Positions 1 through 12,023 of a stretch of 64,000 nt of DNA are shown here, in pieces. Made by a program: the position numbers and the translations under genes. The stretch's first letter is position 1, and each line of letters opens with the position of its first letter. Origin of the DNA: Ryuthela nishihirai (Eukaryota; Arthropoda; Arachnida; Araneae; Heptathelidae); assembly GCA_038380435.1 (NCBI GenBank), contig JAWZYU010000010.1, positions 45,294,135 through 45,358,134 of the forward strand. Direction: 5' to 3'. The notes beneath the pieces were generated by a model that saw nothing but the letters and a program-made list of their open reading frames with translations, was not told the DNA's origin and did not search any database.

Positions 1-571
1 CTACGGAAAAGCTGCTGGCATTTGCCACTGGAGGAGTTCACACCCAAGGCACAACAGTGAAAGACTTATCGATTGGACCCATGGAGTGGCAACATGCTGG
101 AGGTAGGAAAGGCAGTCAAGTCTTTGACACAGGAATGTCACAAAGGTGTTGGCTGGAATAATACAACAAAAGCTTTTCTCTCTGGATTTCTTACTGATTC
201 TAGCGGAACCTCTTGAAATAAAAAATAATCGATAACCGGAATGATATTTTTAGAGGAAAAACTGTAAATCAAAGCGATATTTTTTTTTTTGTAAAATGAA
301 ATTACCCTTTTAACTTTGGTAGTGTGATAATTTCTTTAAAAATTCATTAATAAAAACTTAAGCTTAAATATCTCTATGAAACAAAAAAAGTATTCAGTTT
401 TTGAAATATTGTGGTACTTCATATGTACGTTGTGCTATTGGTGCTTTTATCAATAGCACAGGGTGAGGAAGGAGCAAATGGGAATGCTATAGAGAGACTG
501 AAACTGCGCAGTTAATATTTCTTCTCATATATCAAAAGTTGATTGATATGTCATTGATATACACTTATAGC
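1..571. other. Unassigned AT-rich sequence
   Basis: No gene or known repeat is recognised. The third forward frame is open from the window edge to about base 164, and a weak donor-like AG/GTAGGA sits at 101-108, so a truncated exon entering from the left is possible but not supported by anything else. The rest is AT-rich with homopolymer T runs. Confidence 0.3.
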
Positions 572-777
572 CGTCCCCTGGCCGAGTGGTTAGCGCGCTT
601 TGGCTACTGTTCTACGGGACCTGGGTTCGAGCCCCGGGTAAGACATGGATGTGTGTTGTTTTTCTGCTGAGGTCCTGCCATCCTCACAGACTTTCTACTA
701 TGGCATATAAACTGACAGGCTCCTGTCAGACCTCTGTGGCAAGCAGCTGCTTGAGGGGGTATTTATTATTATTATTT
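572..777 (+). repeat. SINE-B copy (tRNA-derived)
   Basis: A tRNA-like head carries an A box (TGGCCGAGTGGTTAGCGCG) and a B box (GGTTCGAGCCC). A body of about 110 bp common to the family follows, running through CTGACAGGCTCCTGTCAGACC to CAGCTGCTTGAGGGGGTA, with a TTA/TTATTT-rich tail. The same head and body recur on the minus strand near 6.3, 6.6 and 12.1 kb. The A box resembles Leu or Ser tRNAs, but the anticodon arm is too altered to assign. Confidence 0.85.
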
Positions 778-2050
778 TTATATACTTATATATATATATG
801 AGAACAGTCAGAGTGTCAACTATGCAGGTTTAGTCACAATTGCAACTGTTTATACATTTTTTTGTATTATGTTTTTATGTATTTATGTAAAGAATGGAGC
901 ATAAGGTATTAACTTATATTATTCGCCTTTTTCACCAAGAATGTATTTTTTGTTATCGAAATTAATTGCATGCCTCTTTGCTGGTAAAATAAGCAATTAT
1001 TTTTATTATTAAACATGTGAACTTTGGACATACTTAAGACATGCAGTATGAGCTCAGAGAATGCTTGAAAAATGTGAACTCAAAATATACTTAAAACATG
1101 ATCATCGCAGATTCTAAGTTCATATATTTCAGCATGTTCCAAGTTTACAAGTTCTAAGCATGTGAAACTTAGAACGTGATCGAAGATGACATTGGGAACT
1201 GAAATAGTTGGTCAATAACCAACACGAGGTCAATTTGATTTATTTAAGTAAATTATCTCATTTCTAGGCCATGGGTTGCTATTATTGTGATTTCATCCAA
1301 TCTAAACTGCAGTGCTCAGTAAAACTCATGGATGAAAGAAATTATGAGACGTAAAAAGTTTTAGTTAAGTAACATATTTTTATCATTATTTATCAATTGC
1401 TTGTTAAATGAATATCGGCTTCTTGCCTTTGTTATTTCTGTTTTAAAAAGGACTTAGTTCAACTTTGAACTTGAGTTATAATTTTAAATATATAATTCAG
1501 TTATAAAAATTGAGAATGATCAACAGTTCGAAAGTTCTCGAGTTCTTGCTGAACAAACAAAACAACAAACAGTGTAACACGAAATGCTAAAACAAATCAA
1601 CAGAATAAACAAACATTGCTTTGTTAATTATTCGTTTCCAGCATTTTTTTAATTGTTATAAATTAGTCACGCTAAAAGAAAAGCAAAATCTTAAAAGAGT
1701 AAGGATATAGGTTGTTTTACCTTCGTCTGGCACATTTTTTTCCACATATTGATCTAAACAGCCAATTCACAAGGACTCCAAAGGTTTAGCGCTGGGTATG
1801 GGAAAGAAATAGAATGAGTACAGCTGTTTAGGAATCAGAAAGAAATCACCCGTTAACACCAGTGTCGCTTTAAACGTCATATATCATACCATATTGCGGG
1901 CCCCAAAGCAATGCAAATTATATACGTGTGGTAATAGAAATAAATATTCTTAAAACCCCAAAATATTCTGCAAAGTTTTTTACTGTAGATTAGTTGTGTT
2001 TTCAAAGAGTCAGAGCAGATTTTGTAAGAACAAGTTTAAACATTTAGGTC

Positions 2051-2155
2051 TTTTTCACCATCTTTGTCAGTTGACCACTTTTGCCTTTTTGCCCATCTTT
2101 GGCAGTGGACCATTTTTGCCTTTGTCACCATCTTTGTGAGTTGACGGCCTTTATC
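2051..2155. repeat. 35-bp minisatellite, three units
   Basis: Three head-to-tail units of exactly 35 bp (2051-2085, 2086-2120, 2121-2155) share the core CACCATCTTTGTCAGTTGAC. The third is the most diverged. No open frame of note crosses it. The flanks at 780-2050 and 2156-2985 hold no recognisable gene. Confidence 0.85.
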
Positions 2156-2987
2156 TTTGCAATATTCTTACTATGGGGCCCACATGAAGCATAACCTTCA
2201 GAACATGATTTTTCCTTGAACAACTCCTTTGTTTTCAACACATTCTAAGGGGCTACACCTAGTGGTCCTTTGTTGGGTGAGGTTGGCAAACGACATCCAT
2301 GGACACCATGTTTAGGCTCGCTGATGGTAAGGGTAAGGGACATATTTCAATTAAAATATCTTAAAGTAACAAAATATGTCCCGAAAATCTACTAAGCTAC
2401 TTTCTTCCCATATGAAAATTAGAGAAGCAAGATAATCAATCCTTCTAAACACATTCATGTTATCAAACAGCAAAACATGCCTCTCATTCATGGTTCTGGC
2501 TCACTCTGTTTGCCAACCGCTTACTATACAGGACCACTAGCCACGCCCATTCTTCAAAACATTGTTATGCACGCGGATTTCCTAGTAAGAAAATTTCGCG
2601 AAGTATTTTGAAGCCACAAAAGCCCACCTGATTAAGACCAGTCAGCATCTCCTTTAAAGTGAACAAAATATGGCTCTGTTGTACAAAGATTCACTGCTTA
2701 ACATTCCAAGCAAAGGACGTTGGCCTTTTCAGTCTCAACTATATCCTCTTTCTCGCTAAAGGCAGACTCTGGGTTGGCAGAGAAATTATCAACAGAGGCA
2801 CGATGGGGAACTCAAACTATGGAACAAGTTACGAGCATGGGGTGCTATCCCCTGACCCAAAATGATGGAAGAAATTCGCGAAATATCAAACAACCGTTAC
2901 ATGGTAACAAAACGAAGTTCAAGGCCCGAAAATTGAATTGCGCGAATTAAGTAATCAACAATAGTGTTAAATTCTAAAATTCAAATA

Positions 2988-3525
2988 TAGGGCGTCTAAA
3001 AAATAATGGTGGGTTTACGAGAACATCAATGTACGAAAATAATATACATATTCAAGAATGCAAAATTTTAATTGAAAGCGTACTTCATATAGTTTTGAAC
3101 ATAATGTGCACCGTTTGTGACTGCATATGTCCAACGTTTTCCCACTTCCTGTCATTCACGCTGCAGCATATCTCTTCTTATTTCCTCAGCTGCTTCTCTT
3201 ATTCTGGCTTTCAGATAGTTCAGATATCGAATTTTGTCCATGCAAAACATAATTCTTTAGAAAGCCTCACAATAAGAAAATTAAGGGATGTCAAACCAGG
3301 GCTCCATGATGGCCATATAATTTGACCACCCCTGCCAATCCATCTATCAGGAAATGTGTATAGCAAGGAGAATATTGATTGAACATATGGATATACATAT
3401 TCACTAATTATGTTCAAAACTATTTGAGGTAAGCTTTCAATTAAAATACTGCTTTCTTGAAATGTAGATTATTTTCTTACATATTGGTTCTTGAAATCCC
3501 ACTATTATTTTTCGTACACCCTGTA
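2988..3525 (-). mobile_element. Internally deleted mariner-like element
   Basis: Left and right ends are inverted repeats of about 130 bp (2988-3115 and about 3400-3525). They begin TAGGGCGTCTAAAAAATAAT on the left and, read from the right, TACAGGGTGTACGAAAAATA, consistent with a TA target. Between them the minus strand (about 3354-3223) encodes a remnant reading WIGRGG...WPSWSPG, which matches the C-terminal part of mariner/Tc1 transposases of the type with an N-terminal DUF4817-like helix-turn-helix. At 538 bp the copy lacks most of a transposase gene, so it is non-autonomous. The family match is from known motif style; the inverted ends are seen directly. Confidence 0.7.
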
Positions 3526-3620
3526 TTGAGAATCGGTGTTTTTGTACATTCCTATTATTCTTTTACCAAATCTCTCTCTCTCCTACGTTTCCCATTCTTT
3601 GCCCTTACTAAAAAGTGACA

Positions 3621-3716
3621 GAAGACATGTGTGGAGACATTTCGGAGCAACATATTCTTTGGCATATCTTCCTGCAGATATTATCTCTTGAAACGCTGCA
3701 GCACCTGGTGATTGAG
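3621..3716 (+). CDS. Candidate internal exon of an F-box-like protein
   Basis: This 96-base segment is bounded on the left by a strong acceptor: a pyrimidine tract at 3571-3607, a branch-like TTACTAAA at 3604-3611, then GTGACAG. On the right it ends in the donor GAG/GTAAGG. One frame is open throughout and contains an internal Met (3627), then SEQHILWHIFLQILSLETL. The pattern of L/I-W-x-IF-x-x-L-x-L-x-x-L fits the first helices of F-box domains, which bind Skp1 in SCF ubiquitin ligases. The exon ends in phase 0, just where a V-C-x-x-W segment would follow, so the rest of the domain should lie in the next exon, which I could not find. If ATG 3627 is the start, this would be the first coding exon. 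The splice sites and frame are seen; the family assignment is inferred from one motif. Confidence 0.45.
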
Positions 3717-3779
3717 GTAAGGTATTAAAAAAAGACCTTGCATTCATTCCTTCGGCTTAATTACAAATGAAAAAAAGGC

Positions 3780-4335
3780 ACCGTCTCTATCATGGCCATG
3801 CGAGTAGTATTAAAGCGACTGTCCGAATTCCACCAACACCCGCCGTTTGTTTGTGGGCTTGAACACAACATTGTACGTCTGCCGACCCTGAACATCCATT
3901 AAACTAACAGACTTGAGCATACCGCGATCCTTACAATGGTGGCTCAGTTACGGAGTATGTCGGAGGGCTCCAACTCACCATTCTTGTCTGGCGTCTGTTC
4001 AAACTCGCCTGGCGTGCAGACAACAGAAATAAATATTTCACGGACCCACTCAGCTGTCTGCTACGCCATCAGGTATCCCACTAGCCGCAAAAGAAAGGAA
4101 CCGTTAATAATTAAGCGCGTTGTCGCGTTCATTTGGATGCCGCTGCGGTGGTCATTGTTGTTGTTTCGTGGAGGATTTGGAGCGGCGTTTGAGGGTTCAA
4201 CTAGTGTTTGCTCGTGTGCGTTGCAATTGCCCTGATGAGGAAATAATTAACGTTCGTAAAGGCAGTTTATGAGGAAATGATTAAATAAGCCGTTTCGGCT
4301 TTATGAGGAAAGAATAGCGTGTGTCCTTTCTCTGC
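3780..4335 (+). other. GC-richer island with a 99-codon open frame
   Basis: This segment is clearly richer in G, C and CpG than its neighbours. A frame at 3936-4235 stays open for 99 codons but shows no motif I recognise, and its product is Ser/Leu/Cys-rich without a domain pattern. Three short repeats of TGAGGAAA followed by TAATTAA- or GATTAAA-like sequence sit at 4213-4310. It could be a promoter or 5' UTR, or part of an old LTR. No coding function is proposed. Confidence 0.3.
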
Positions 4336-5246
4336 AGTGTTGCCTGCTTTGAAGTTTGGCTTCTGGGATCAAGGGGCCAGTGGAGAAAAAACGCCGACGT
4401 TACTGAATTACAGTACAAAGAAAAAGGTGGCAGATTGAGACACAGATGATTGATTATATTAAAGGAAATAAATCTCCAGATAACACCCAGAATTTGGGAA
4501 TTTTTTTAAAAAGGAAAATGATTCTACTTATTATACAGAAACACGTGTTAGTAATAATTTTTGCTTAATTTTGAAAAAAAAAAAATTTTTTTTAACAATG
4601 TCAGCTATAGGTAATTACTTCAAAATCGAGATTCCATCAGATATCGGACAAATGTCAAAAAAAAAAAATCATTTAGAGTTCTTTGAAATCAGTTAAGCGA
4701 ATTTCTGTTATTTTAGACTAGTGATTCAATGCAATTTTAACACGGCACTTCGCTCATTATCAGCTGTCTAGCTATTATAAATTTAATTCCTTCAAATAAT
4801 TGATATTTATTATAAACGACAGCATTATATATTCAACTCTACCTACGATCACTTTTTCCCAACACTATACTTTAAAAAACATGATTACTTGCTAAAGTGT
4901 AAGGATTACATGCTTCAGATATTTTACGGCTTTTATCCCTTCTGTAGGTTTAAATATTCAAAACACAATTATCAAGTTTTCAGGACGTTAACTATTTTTA
5001 GTTTCCAATATCACCATTATCTTTACCATTAATTTCAATAATCGCCGCAAAACTTAACAATTAACAAATCTTAACGAAAATACTTAATAATTCGCAGGGA
5101 TAAAGACACCCCTTTGTAGTAACCAAATGTCTATGACAACAGGAAAGGATATGGGTAATTATGACACTATGCAATATACCCTTTGCCCGTTCTCACAAAC
5201 CATTGGTTATTCACCAGATGAAGCAATTCCCCACCAAAATATTCGG
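4336..5246. other. Unassigned AT-rich stretch
   Basis: AT-rich sequence with homopolymer A and T tracts. No gene, tRNA-like box or inverted repeat stands out. Confidence 0.4.
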
Positions 5247-5430
5247 GAATTTCCGTTTTATGTCAATGGGAATCTAGTTTCGGAGCTCTATAACTTCTAA
5301 AATATGCATTCAATGGAAAAATGTGACTGAAGTAAAATTAAGCATCATATATTGAATCTCGATTCTCAATAATATTGTACCAGTATTTTAATGAGTTGTG
5401 AAAGCTGGAATATTTAACAATAAATTATCA
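5247..5430 (+). repeat. Diverged copy of the 550-bp foldback MITE family
   Basis: The order of blocks matches the arm of the complete element at 57143-57693: TCAATGGGAA, GAGCTCTATAACTTCTAAAATA, ATCTCGATTCTCAATAATATT, TTTAATGAGTTGTG and AATATTTAACAA. Many substitutions separate them, so this is the oldest of the four copies seen in the window. Confidence 0.6.
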
Positions 5431-6084
5431 TGTTAAATGATAATCAAAAACATATAAAAATCATTCATAATCGTCTAATATCGAAATAATCATTAGGAAA
5501 ACTTCTAAAATGTAAATTTCATTAAATTATTTATGTTCGAATTAATTTATGAGATTAATTCTTATGACTAATTAGTGTTGTCAAATATTCTAGCTGCGAT
5601 ATCTTTAAATACTGAATGAATATTGTTTAAAATCAAGAGTTAAATATTTTTCATTGTAATCTTTAATTTATCCTAAGTTATATTTTTCCATTAAATGTAT
5701 ATCTGAGAAGTTACAAGGCTTAGAAGTTAGATTGCCATAACATAAAATTCTCTAAAATTTTGGTACGACGGTTTTATTTGTTTCTTGATATGTGATTGAT
5801 AGGTCATTGACTAATTTGATTGGAGTTTTCTGGACAACTGGACATGTATCATCTTTGTTTCATCAAATCAAACTTTCGGAATTTCGCAAACTTCTGACTA
5901 GCCCGTATATGGTTTGCTTGCTTTAATATCGATGAGAAGTCTATCTCGAGATGATCGGATTTTCTTGAGATGAAAACAGGAAGCCTTGAAGCTGTATATG
6001 CCAAAACGCCATGAACAACACTTTAGTGCACACAGTGAACTAATTGACCAGCTCATAAGAATCCCAAGAGCTAAGAGTGAGTAG

Positions 6085-6273
6085 GGGATGGGCACACTGG
6101 CGAGCTGTTAGGTGACAGATGGAAGCCTCCCGTCAAGGCCATCCAACGTGTTATTTAGCGTGCCCAGGGCATGGTTCTACTGCAGACGGATCACAATTTA
6201 ATGTTCCATCCAAAGTACGGTATCTTTTCCAAGCCCTTCCATGTCTCCTTTCCCATCAAGGACAGGATTGGGT
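6085..6273 (-). repeat. SINE-A fragment, diverged
   Basis: Minus-strand body of the SINE-A family without the tRNA head. Recognisable blocks are the GTTAGGTGACAGATGGAAGC segment, CCCGTCAAGGCCATCCAACG, a changed version of the ACGTTAAAGAACAC block, and the TTTCCAAGCCC block. It abuts a SINE-B copy at 6274. Confidence 0.7.
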
Positions 6274-6487
6274 AATAATAAATAAATAACCCCCTCAAGT
6301 AGTTGTTTGCCACAGAGGTCTCACAGGAGTTTGTCAATTTATACGTCACAATAGAAGGTCTGTTACAATGGGGGAAACTCAGCAGAAAAATATCACATAC
6401 ATATACCTGGGCCTTAAACCCAGGGATAAAACAAGGTTTAAACTCTTTGATCAGTAGCCGAGAGTGCTAATCGCTCGACCACAGGAG
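6274..6487 (-). repeat. SINE-B copy, diverged
   Basis: Minus-strand SINE-B. The A/T tail (AATAATAAATAAATAA) is at the left, then CCCCCTCAAGTAG and the body, then the tRNA-like head, whose A box is decayed (GCTCGACCACAGG at the right edge). The body diverges more than in the neighbouring copy at 6525. Confidence 0.8.
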
Positions 6488-6524
6488 TAGCAAAAATAAA
6501 ACTGAAAGTTGGCATACTGGAACT

Positions 6525-6740
6525 AAAAAAAATAAAAAAAATAAATACCTCCCTCAAGCAGCTGCTTGCCACAGAGGTCTGACAGGAGCCTGTCAGTTTA
6601 TATGCCACAGTAGAAGGTCTGAGAGGATGGCAGTACCTCAGCAGAAAAACGACACACACATCCATGCCTTACCCGGAGCTCGAACCCAGGTCCCTTAGAT
6701 CAGCAGCCAAGCGAGCTAACCACTCGGCCACGGGACTAGA
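6525..6740 (-). repeat. SINE-B copy
   Basis: Minus-strand SINE-B with an A-rich tail at the left, a well-kept body and head (CCACTCGGCCACGGGAC at the right end is the complement of the A-box side). Together with the previous copy it makes a tandem pair in the same orientation, separated by about 40 bp. The following 890 bp to 7630 shows no recognised feature. Confidence 0.85.
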
Positions 6741-7630
6741 ACTGGAGAAAATTAAATTACGACCCTTGCGTTCTATACACCTAGCAAATCCCCATTTTAA
6801 TTAACTTCATAAATTTTTTATCGTTAATTATACTGATATTATTACCTTCTCTTTCAGCTTAGTTCTTCACGTTATAGGCAATGGCAAAACGAAATTTAAA
6901 TAAGATATAAATTTAAACCCTATAAGCAGATAAATTTAACTTATTGAAATTAGATTCTACCAATATCCGTGTATCATCAGGAGAAAAAAAAATGAAATCC
7001 AAGTTTTTAATAATAAAATTCCAAAAAAAAAGCATATAATCTGAGCACTACTAAAGAGTAATAGCAATTGATATTGCCGACGCTATTTCAACGGAGATGG
7101 GCAAAATTAATTTAATGGCATTAAAAAATTAGTCTGTTTGCTATGCAGAAAAGTGATTAAAACAGACCTTGACTATTATAAGCATTTACACTACTTTCAC
7201 CACTTTTCAGAAGTCATTATCTCCACTACATTTACTGCAACTGGAGAAATAAGACTTGCTCCTCTTAACTTGTGGAGAAAAGTTTTAGATTATTCTTTTT
7301 TTTCACTGTTTCACCTAGTATATCCCTTACTCCCCAAAGTATTATCATTTTACATATGAACGCAAACATAAAGAATTGAATGTTTAAAAGTTTTTGATTA
7401 CTTATTTCAATCACAAGGCGGCTCTAGCTTGAGATCCAAATTATACTAGGATTTGCATTCATACGGATGCATGTGATTATATGGATTCTACAGATAATAA
7501 ACATAATACTAATAGAGTTACGATTAGGAAACCTCGCGATGCAAAGGTTCTTCTTAAGTCGCAGCGAAATTAGAAATGTCAATCATAATACTAAGAGAAT
7601 GATTACCAAAGTTCTTTGAAACTACCTCGT

Positions 7631-9768
7631 GAGTAGTAGGGCAGGCCACATGGCACACTCGGAAGTGACGTCATAGACCGGAAGTGACGTCATCGCAGGC
7701 GTCGGTGGCGTCGGGGCTTAATTTTTGAGGGGGATACCGACCCCCTCGCAGGTGTATTGGGGGGTCTTAATCGGTCCCCTGGGGAGGGCTTAATTTTCTT
7801 GGCGCTGGCGTCGGGGGTTTATTTTTTTCTGTCGACCAGAAGTGACATCGGTGGCGTCGGGGGCTTAATTTTTGAGGGGGATGCCGCCCCCCTCGCAAGT
7901 GTGTTGGGGGAGTCTTAATCGGTCCCATGGGGAGGGCTTAATATTCTTGGCGCTGGCGTCGGGGGTTTATTTTTTTTTTGTCAACCAGAAGTGTCGTCCC
8001 CTCACAGGTGTGTGTTGGAGGTGGGGAAGTGACGCCCCCCCTCGCAGGTGTTGGGGATGACTTAATTTTTGGCTTCCCATGCTGGCGTCGAGGACTTATT
8101 TTTTTGTCAACCGAAAGTGTCGACCCCCACATGTGGGTGCTGGCGTCGGGATGGTCTTTGAGGTGGAGGGCTTAAATTTCTTGTGGCCCCAAAAAAGGTC
8201 CCATGCGGATGACTTAATTTTTGGATTCCCACGCTGGCGTCAGGGCTTAATTTTTAGGAGGGGGAGGAAGGGTCGACCCCCACACGTGTGTGCTGTAGAT
8301 GAGGGTTTGGGAAGGGGGCGTCCGGAAGTGTCGACCCCCCTCGCAGGTGTGGTGGCTTCGGGATGGGCTTTGATGGGGCTTAATTTTTTTGTCAACCAGA
8401 AGTGACGTCCCCCACACGTGTGTGTTGGCGTCGGGAAGGGGAAGTGCCGTTCCCCCTTGCAGGTGTGCTAGCGTCAGGATGGGCTTTGATGGGGAGGACT
8501 AATTTTTTAATGATCGGAAGTGTTGGAGACGGCACCTGTATAAAAAAAATTATGAAACCCTCCCCTAGCAGATGTTGACCTTTCCCCAGATTGCTGAGTT
8601 TCCTCCCACGCTCTGGATGTATGCCTAAAAACCATTATGCAATGAACAGCTAACCCTAACAGATAATGCTGATTTTCAAATCACCATCGAATCTTTGCTA
8701 GAAGGAGTCACCTAATGATACCAGCGGTGTTGCTACAAAGAGATAATCAACAACATCCGTTAGTTTTGCGTTCGAGGCTTTATTGCCAGACTCACGAAAG
8801 AGAGGAAATTTCCCCAACCTCAAAGAGCTAATAATGCTCACCACTCATACTAGCGAAAACTGTCGAATACAAATCATAAAAGCTTACCTCCCAAATTCGC
8901 TTTCACGGAAAGCTTGGTCGTGCTTCTGTGAAACCATGAGTTTGCTGTCACATAATAGCAGACTTATGTTATAACCCATTCGTGCAGATGATTGACCGTA
9001 GTGCGTGTGTGTATGTTTGTGTGAAAGATATGATTGGATGATTATTCCCCCCCCTCTGGATGTCCGACTTAATGATAGGATAATCGATCAGTTGAAAAAA
9101 ACCCGTTACCTGAAGATCAATGGTCGAAATAAAAATCTTTTTTTCCGTGAAAGAGTTCTTGTATAAGACGAAACCCTCCCTCACAGATCAAATAAAAAAA
9201 AATCCTTTACCCATCACAAGAGGACCAGTTGTTGGATATTTCTTTCCCATCAGGTATTTGTTAACAGAACATTTTTGTGAATAATTGTATCGAGTAGGCT
9301 ATTTTAATGAAAAAACCTGATTTGAATCACATTTTGCAGGGGAGACAAATAGTTTTTCACCATAACACGATTGCTATAGCGCCAACATAAAAACTTCAGT
9401 GACGAAGTATTTCTCTGAAACACTTCAGGGAGCTAAAGAATCTTTCTCAAGCTTTCCCTGCATCTCACCACCTCATGGGCTAAAGAATCTTTCTCAAACC
9501 CATTCACAACATGTTTTTTTCACGAATTCGACCGGAAGTGACGCCACCGACGTCACTTCCGGTCGACAGAAAAAAATAAACCCCCGACGCCAGCGCCAAG
9601 AAAATTAATCCCTCCCCAGGGGACCGATTAAGACACCCCCAACACACCTGCGAGGGGGTCGGTATCCCCCTCAAAAATTGAGCCCCGACTCCACCGACGC
9701 CTGCGATGACGTCACTTCCGGTCTATGACGTCACTTCCGGGTGTGCCATGTGGCCTGCGGTACTACTC
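7631..9768. mobile_element. 2.1-kb inverted-repeat element of CpG-rich tandem units
   Basis: The ends are inverted copies: GAGTAGTAGGGCAGGCCACA from the left and GAGTAGTACCGCAGGCCACA read from the right. The inversion continues for about 210-235 bp (7631-7845 against 9535-9768), including GTCCCCTGGGGAGGG and GGCGCTGGCGTCGGGGG. A 4-bp TCGT lies directly outside both ends (7627-7630, 9769-9772), a likely target duplication. The left arm continues to about 8520 as degenerate tandem units of about 145 bp with the phrases GGGGAGGGCTTAAT, GCTGGCGTCGGGG and GTCAACCAGAAGTG. The interior (8530-9520) has no transposase. The architecture (long inverted ends built from tandem repeats, no coding) resembles foldback elements. 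Confidence 0.75.
7661..7692 (+). promoter_or_regulatory. Paired GGAAGTGACGTCA motifs at the element end
   Basis: Two copies of GGAAGTGACGTCA (TGACGTCA at 7666-7673 and 7685-7692) lie just inside the left end. Mirror copies lie at 9707-9714 and 9726-9733 inside the right end. TGACGTCA is the palindromic CRE/ATF site and GGAAGT the ETS core. Binding here is inference only. Confidence 0.5.
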
Positions 9769-9987
9769 TCGTGTTGCAATTGAAATTGTTGTAATTCAAA
9801 CTGAGTTCTATAATGTAATCTTTGTCAATGCTGATTGCACGTATAATAACGCTGTTCAAAGAAGCTTAGAAATGATTTCTTTCACTATGGGCCTGAAGGG
9901 AAAAGAATACGTAGGCCTCATTGCCATAAATGTGGTCATTCATTGATTTGTACACCAATCAAACCTTTATGTGAACCAATTGCTATG

Positions 9988-10337
9988 GAATATTTAATTG
10001 GTTATTTAACAAATAGAACTTAATTAGTAAAATTAAAAAACTTCCTCAGAAATCCGGAACAAACTAAATGTGGAATTCCACAGGGTGCTATTCTTGGCAT
10101 CTTACTGTTTAATATTTATATTAATGACGTCTGTGAAATGAGCTTTGTTTGTAAAATTGCAATTTATGCAGATGACACTACATTAACGTTTAGTAACAAA
10201 ATTATTACAGATCTAATGTGCAATGTTAATAATGTTCCTGAGATGGTTAGTGTGAGGTTCGAAAATAATAAACTCTCAATTAATAAGATAAAACAAAGTT
10301 TATTTTTTACAAGTTCAAAAATAACCGAAATGTTGTA
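9988..10337 (+). pseudogene. Non-LTR retrotransposon reverse transcriptase fragment
   Basis: One frame reads through LIGYLTNRT, an in-frame TAA, then GIPQGAILGILLFNIYINDV (motif B) and IAIYADDTTL (the YADD catalytic box), then NNKLSIN...KQSLFF. That order is standard for reverse transcriptases of Jockey/CR1-type LINEs: a fingers/palm segment with a B motif, a C motif and a short thumb side. Only the central 115 codons survive; there is no endonuclease and no RNase H around it. The stop codon near the start and the truncation on both sides make it a dead copy. The clade beyond 'Jockey/CR1-like' cannot be set from this piece. Confidence 0.75.
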
Positions 10338-10779
10338 AGTGTAAGATTCCATCCTTAAAAGATTCAATTTGTGCAACAAATCTACTCCGACGTTTTTGAC
10401 AGCAAGATGGAGTTCTATGAATGTGTGCTGCATCATTAAGATAGCGTAGTGAATGATAATTTTCTCAAAGGAGACAATGTTCCCTCTGTCTGGTTACATT
10501 AACCATCAAATCTTTAGATATTGTTTGATTCACATCCCCATTTAACACAAGATCCGTGAGTGAAGAATCAAATCATTGGGCTCTACTTCTTTGATGGGAA
10601 TGCAAATTCGCTGACCTAGGTGAATATTTGAAATATGTCTTTATCTCGATGATTTGGCTTTTTTCTCTCTTCCTAGCACTTATTTTTAACAGAATGTGGT
10701 CAACCACTCATTTCTCCTGAAATTTTCAACAGTGGTTAGTCATCCACCTTCCAGGGCAACAGATAGGAAGGAGAGATCC

Positions 10780-10890
10780 CATGGAGGGGTCACCTCCCTC
10801 ACCCGATATGACCCCGTTGTATTTCTTCATAGGAAACATCTAAAATCCAGGATTTATCGGAATCCCTTCACTCAATACAGGATTTAAAGG
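10780..10890 (+). pseudogene. Possible mariner-like transposase C-terminal fragment
   Basis: The frame reads GGVTSLTRYDPVVFLHRKHLKS, which lines up with the W-P-P-R-S-P-D-x-T-P-x-D-F-F-L-W-G-x-L-K-S block of mariner/DUF4817-type transposases with most positions changed. Flanks on either side look equally decayed. The match is short, so this could be coincidence. Confidence 0.3.
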
Positions 10891-11506
10891 ATGGAAATGA
10901 CCAATTATCGACACTGTGGAATAGTCAATATTTCTAAGGAAACTTTACTAGCAAACAATGAAACCTGGCACAGGGGTATACGAGTAGTGCTGGCCACTTT
11001 GAACATTACGCCTCTTTAAGTCCTAAACAATATATTTCGACCCCACTCGGATCGTTAACCGAATGGTTATTTATTTTATCTTTTTATATTAATACTGAAC
11101 TTAAAAGAAGTTTTTTGTTCCACAAGCAGCGCGATATTTTAGTGATTGAATACAGCTAACTCCAGGGCGGATGTAGGGCAAAGGGGTCATGATTCCCTCC
11201 CTTAGATTCGGCCTGGAATTAGTAACGGAGGTCAAAAATTACTATACTAGTGTTCAAAAGTTAAACAACAAACAAAAAAGCCAAATTACAAACAAGTCCT
11301 TTGTTGGATTTCAGTGAAACGTAAGTAGTGTCCTGCCAACTTGGGACCCCCACTAGTGCTTTCCCCCTATGACGTCACCGACCACGTCCACTTCCGGCCA
11401 TGCCCGTTATTAATATTCATAATTAATAATTCATAATTCATAATTAAAAATTTATTAACATTACTCTCCCTTTATTAAAACCCGCTTCCTCCCCACCTTT
11501 AACCCC

Positions 11507-11666
11507 TGGCGCCATCTGGTGACTATGAGGAGTACTATTCTAAGAAAAACCTTATTTTAACTCTGATTTCCCTATTTTTGACTACCCCTTTATTAAAAAT
11601 TTCTCCCCCTTTATTAAAAAAAAAACCCTTCCTCCCCCCCCCTTTAACACTTGGCGCCATCTAGTG
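11507..11666 (-). promoter_or_regulatory. Two CTCF-like motifs in the left arm
   Basis: TGGCGCCATCTGGTGA (11507-11522) and TGGCGCCATCTAGTG (11652-11666) are, on the minus strand, near-matches to the CTCF consensus CCASYAGRKGGCRSY (the first fails only at position 1). Each sits at the same place in its tandem module, about 145 bp apart. The motif match is seen; binding is inference. Confidence 0.5.
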
Positions 11667-12023
11667 TCTATGAGGAGTACTATTCTTAGAAAAACCCCTA
11701 TTTTAGTCGTAATTATTCCCAGATTCCCTCCTCATTAAAAACCCCTTAACAAAAGTTCCACCCCTTTATTAAAATTCCCTCCCCTTACCAAAAGTCCTCT
11801 TTATTAAACTTCACAAACTCCCATGGTATCCACGTTCGTTTTCCAAGTCCAACTAAACTTTGGGATAGCAACGATCGGTTGATGCAAGCCTCAGAAAAAT
11901 GCAAAACTCTGGGTGGCAACCTCGCACAGAAAGGGATGATGCAAGTCTCTAAATAATTGCAAAAGTTTCAGTAGCAGTCACTCACATAAAATCAACTCCC
12001 AAAGTTGTATATTCCCTGTATTA

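Noticed and set aside
4205..4320. Hammerhead ribozyme suggested by CTGATGAGGAAA
   Set aside because: The closing GAAA strand, stem II and a cleavable third helix cannot be placed; only the CTGATGAG string matches.
8740..8974. Open frame with a FPNLKELIML stretch resembling a leucine-rich repeat, possibly a captured exon
   Set aside because: One short LRR-like phrase only, no good splice sites, and it lies inside the 2.1-kb inverted-repeat element.
9900..9965. Possible zinc-knuckle or ribosomal-protein-like CHKCGHS segment
   Set aside because: A single short match with no second Cys/His pair at the right spacing and no longer open frame.
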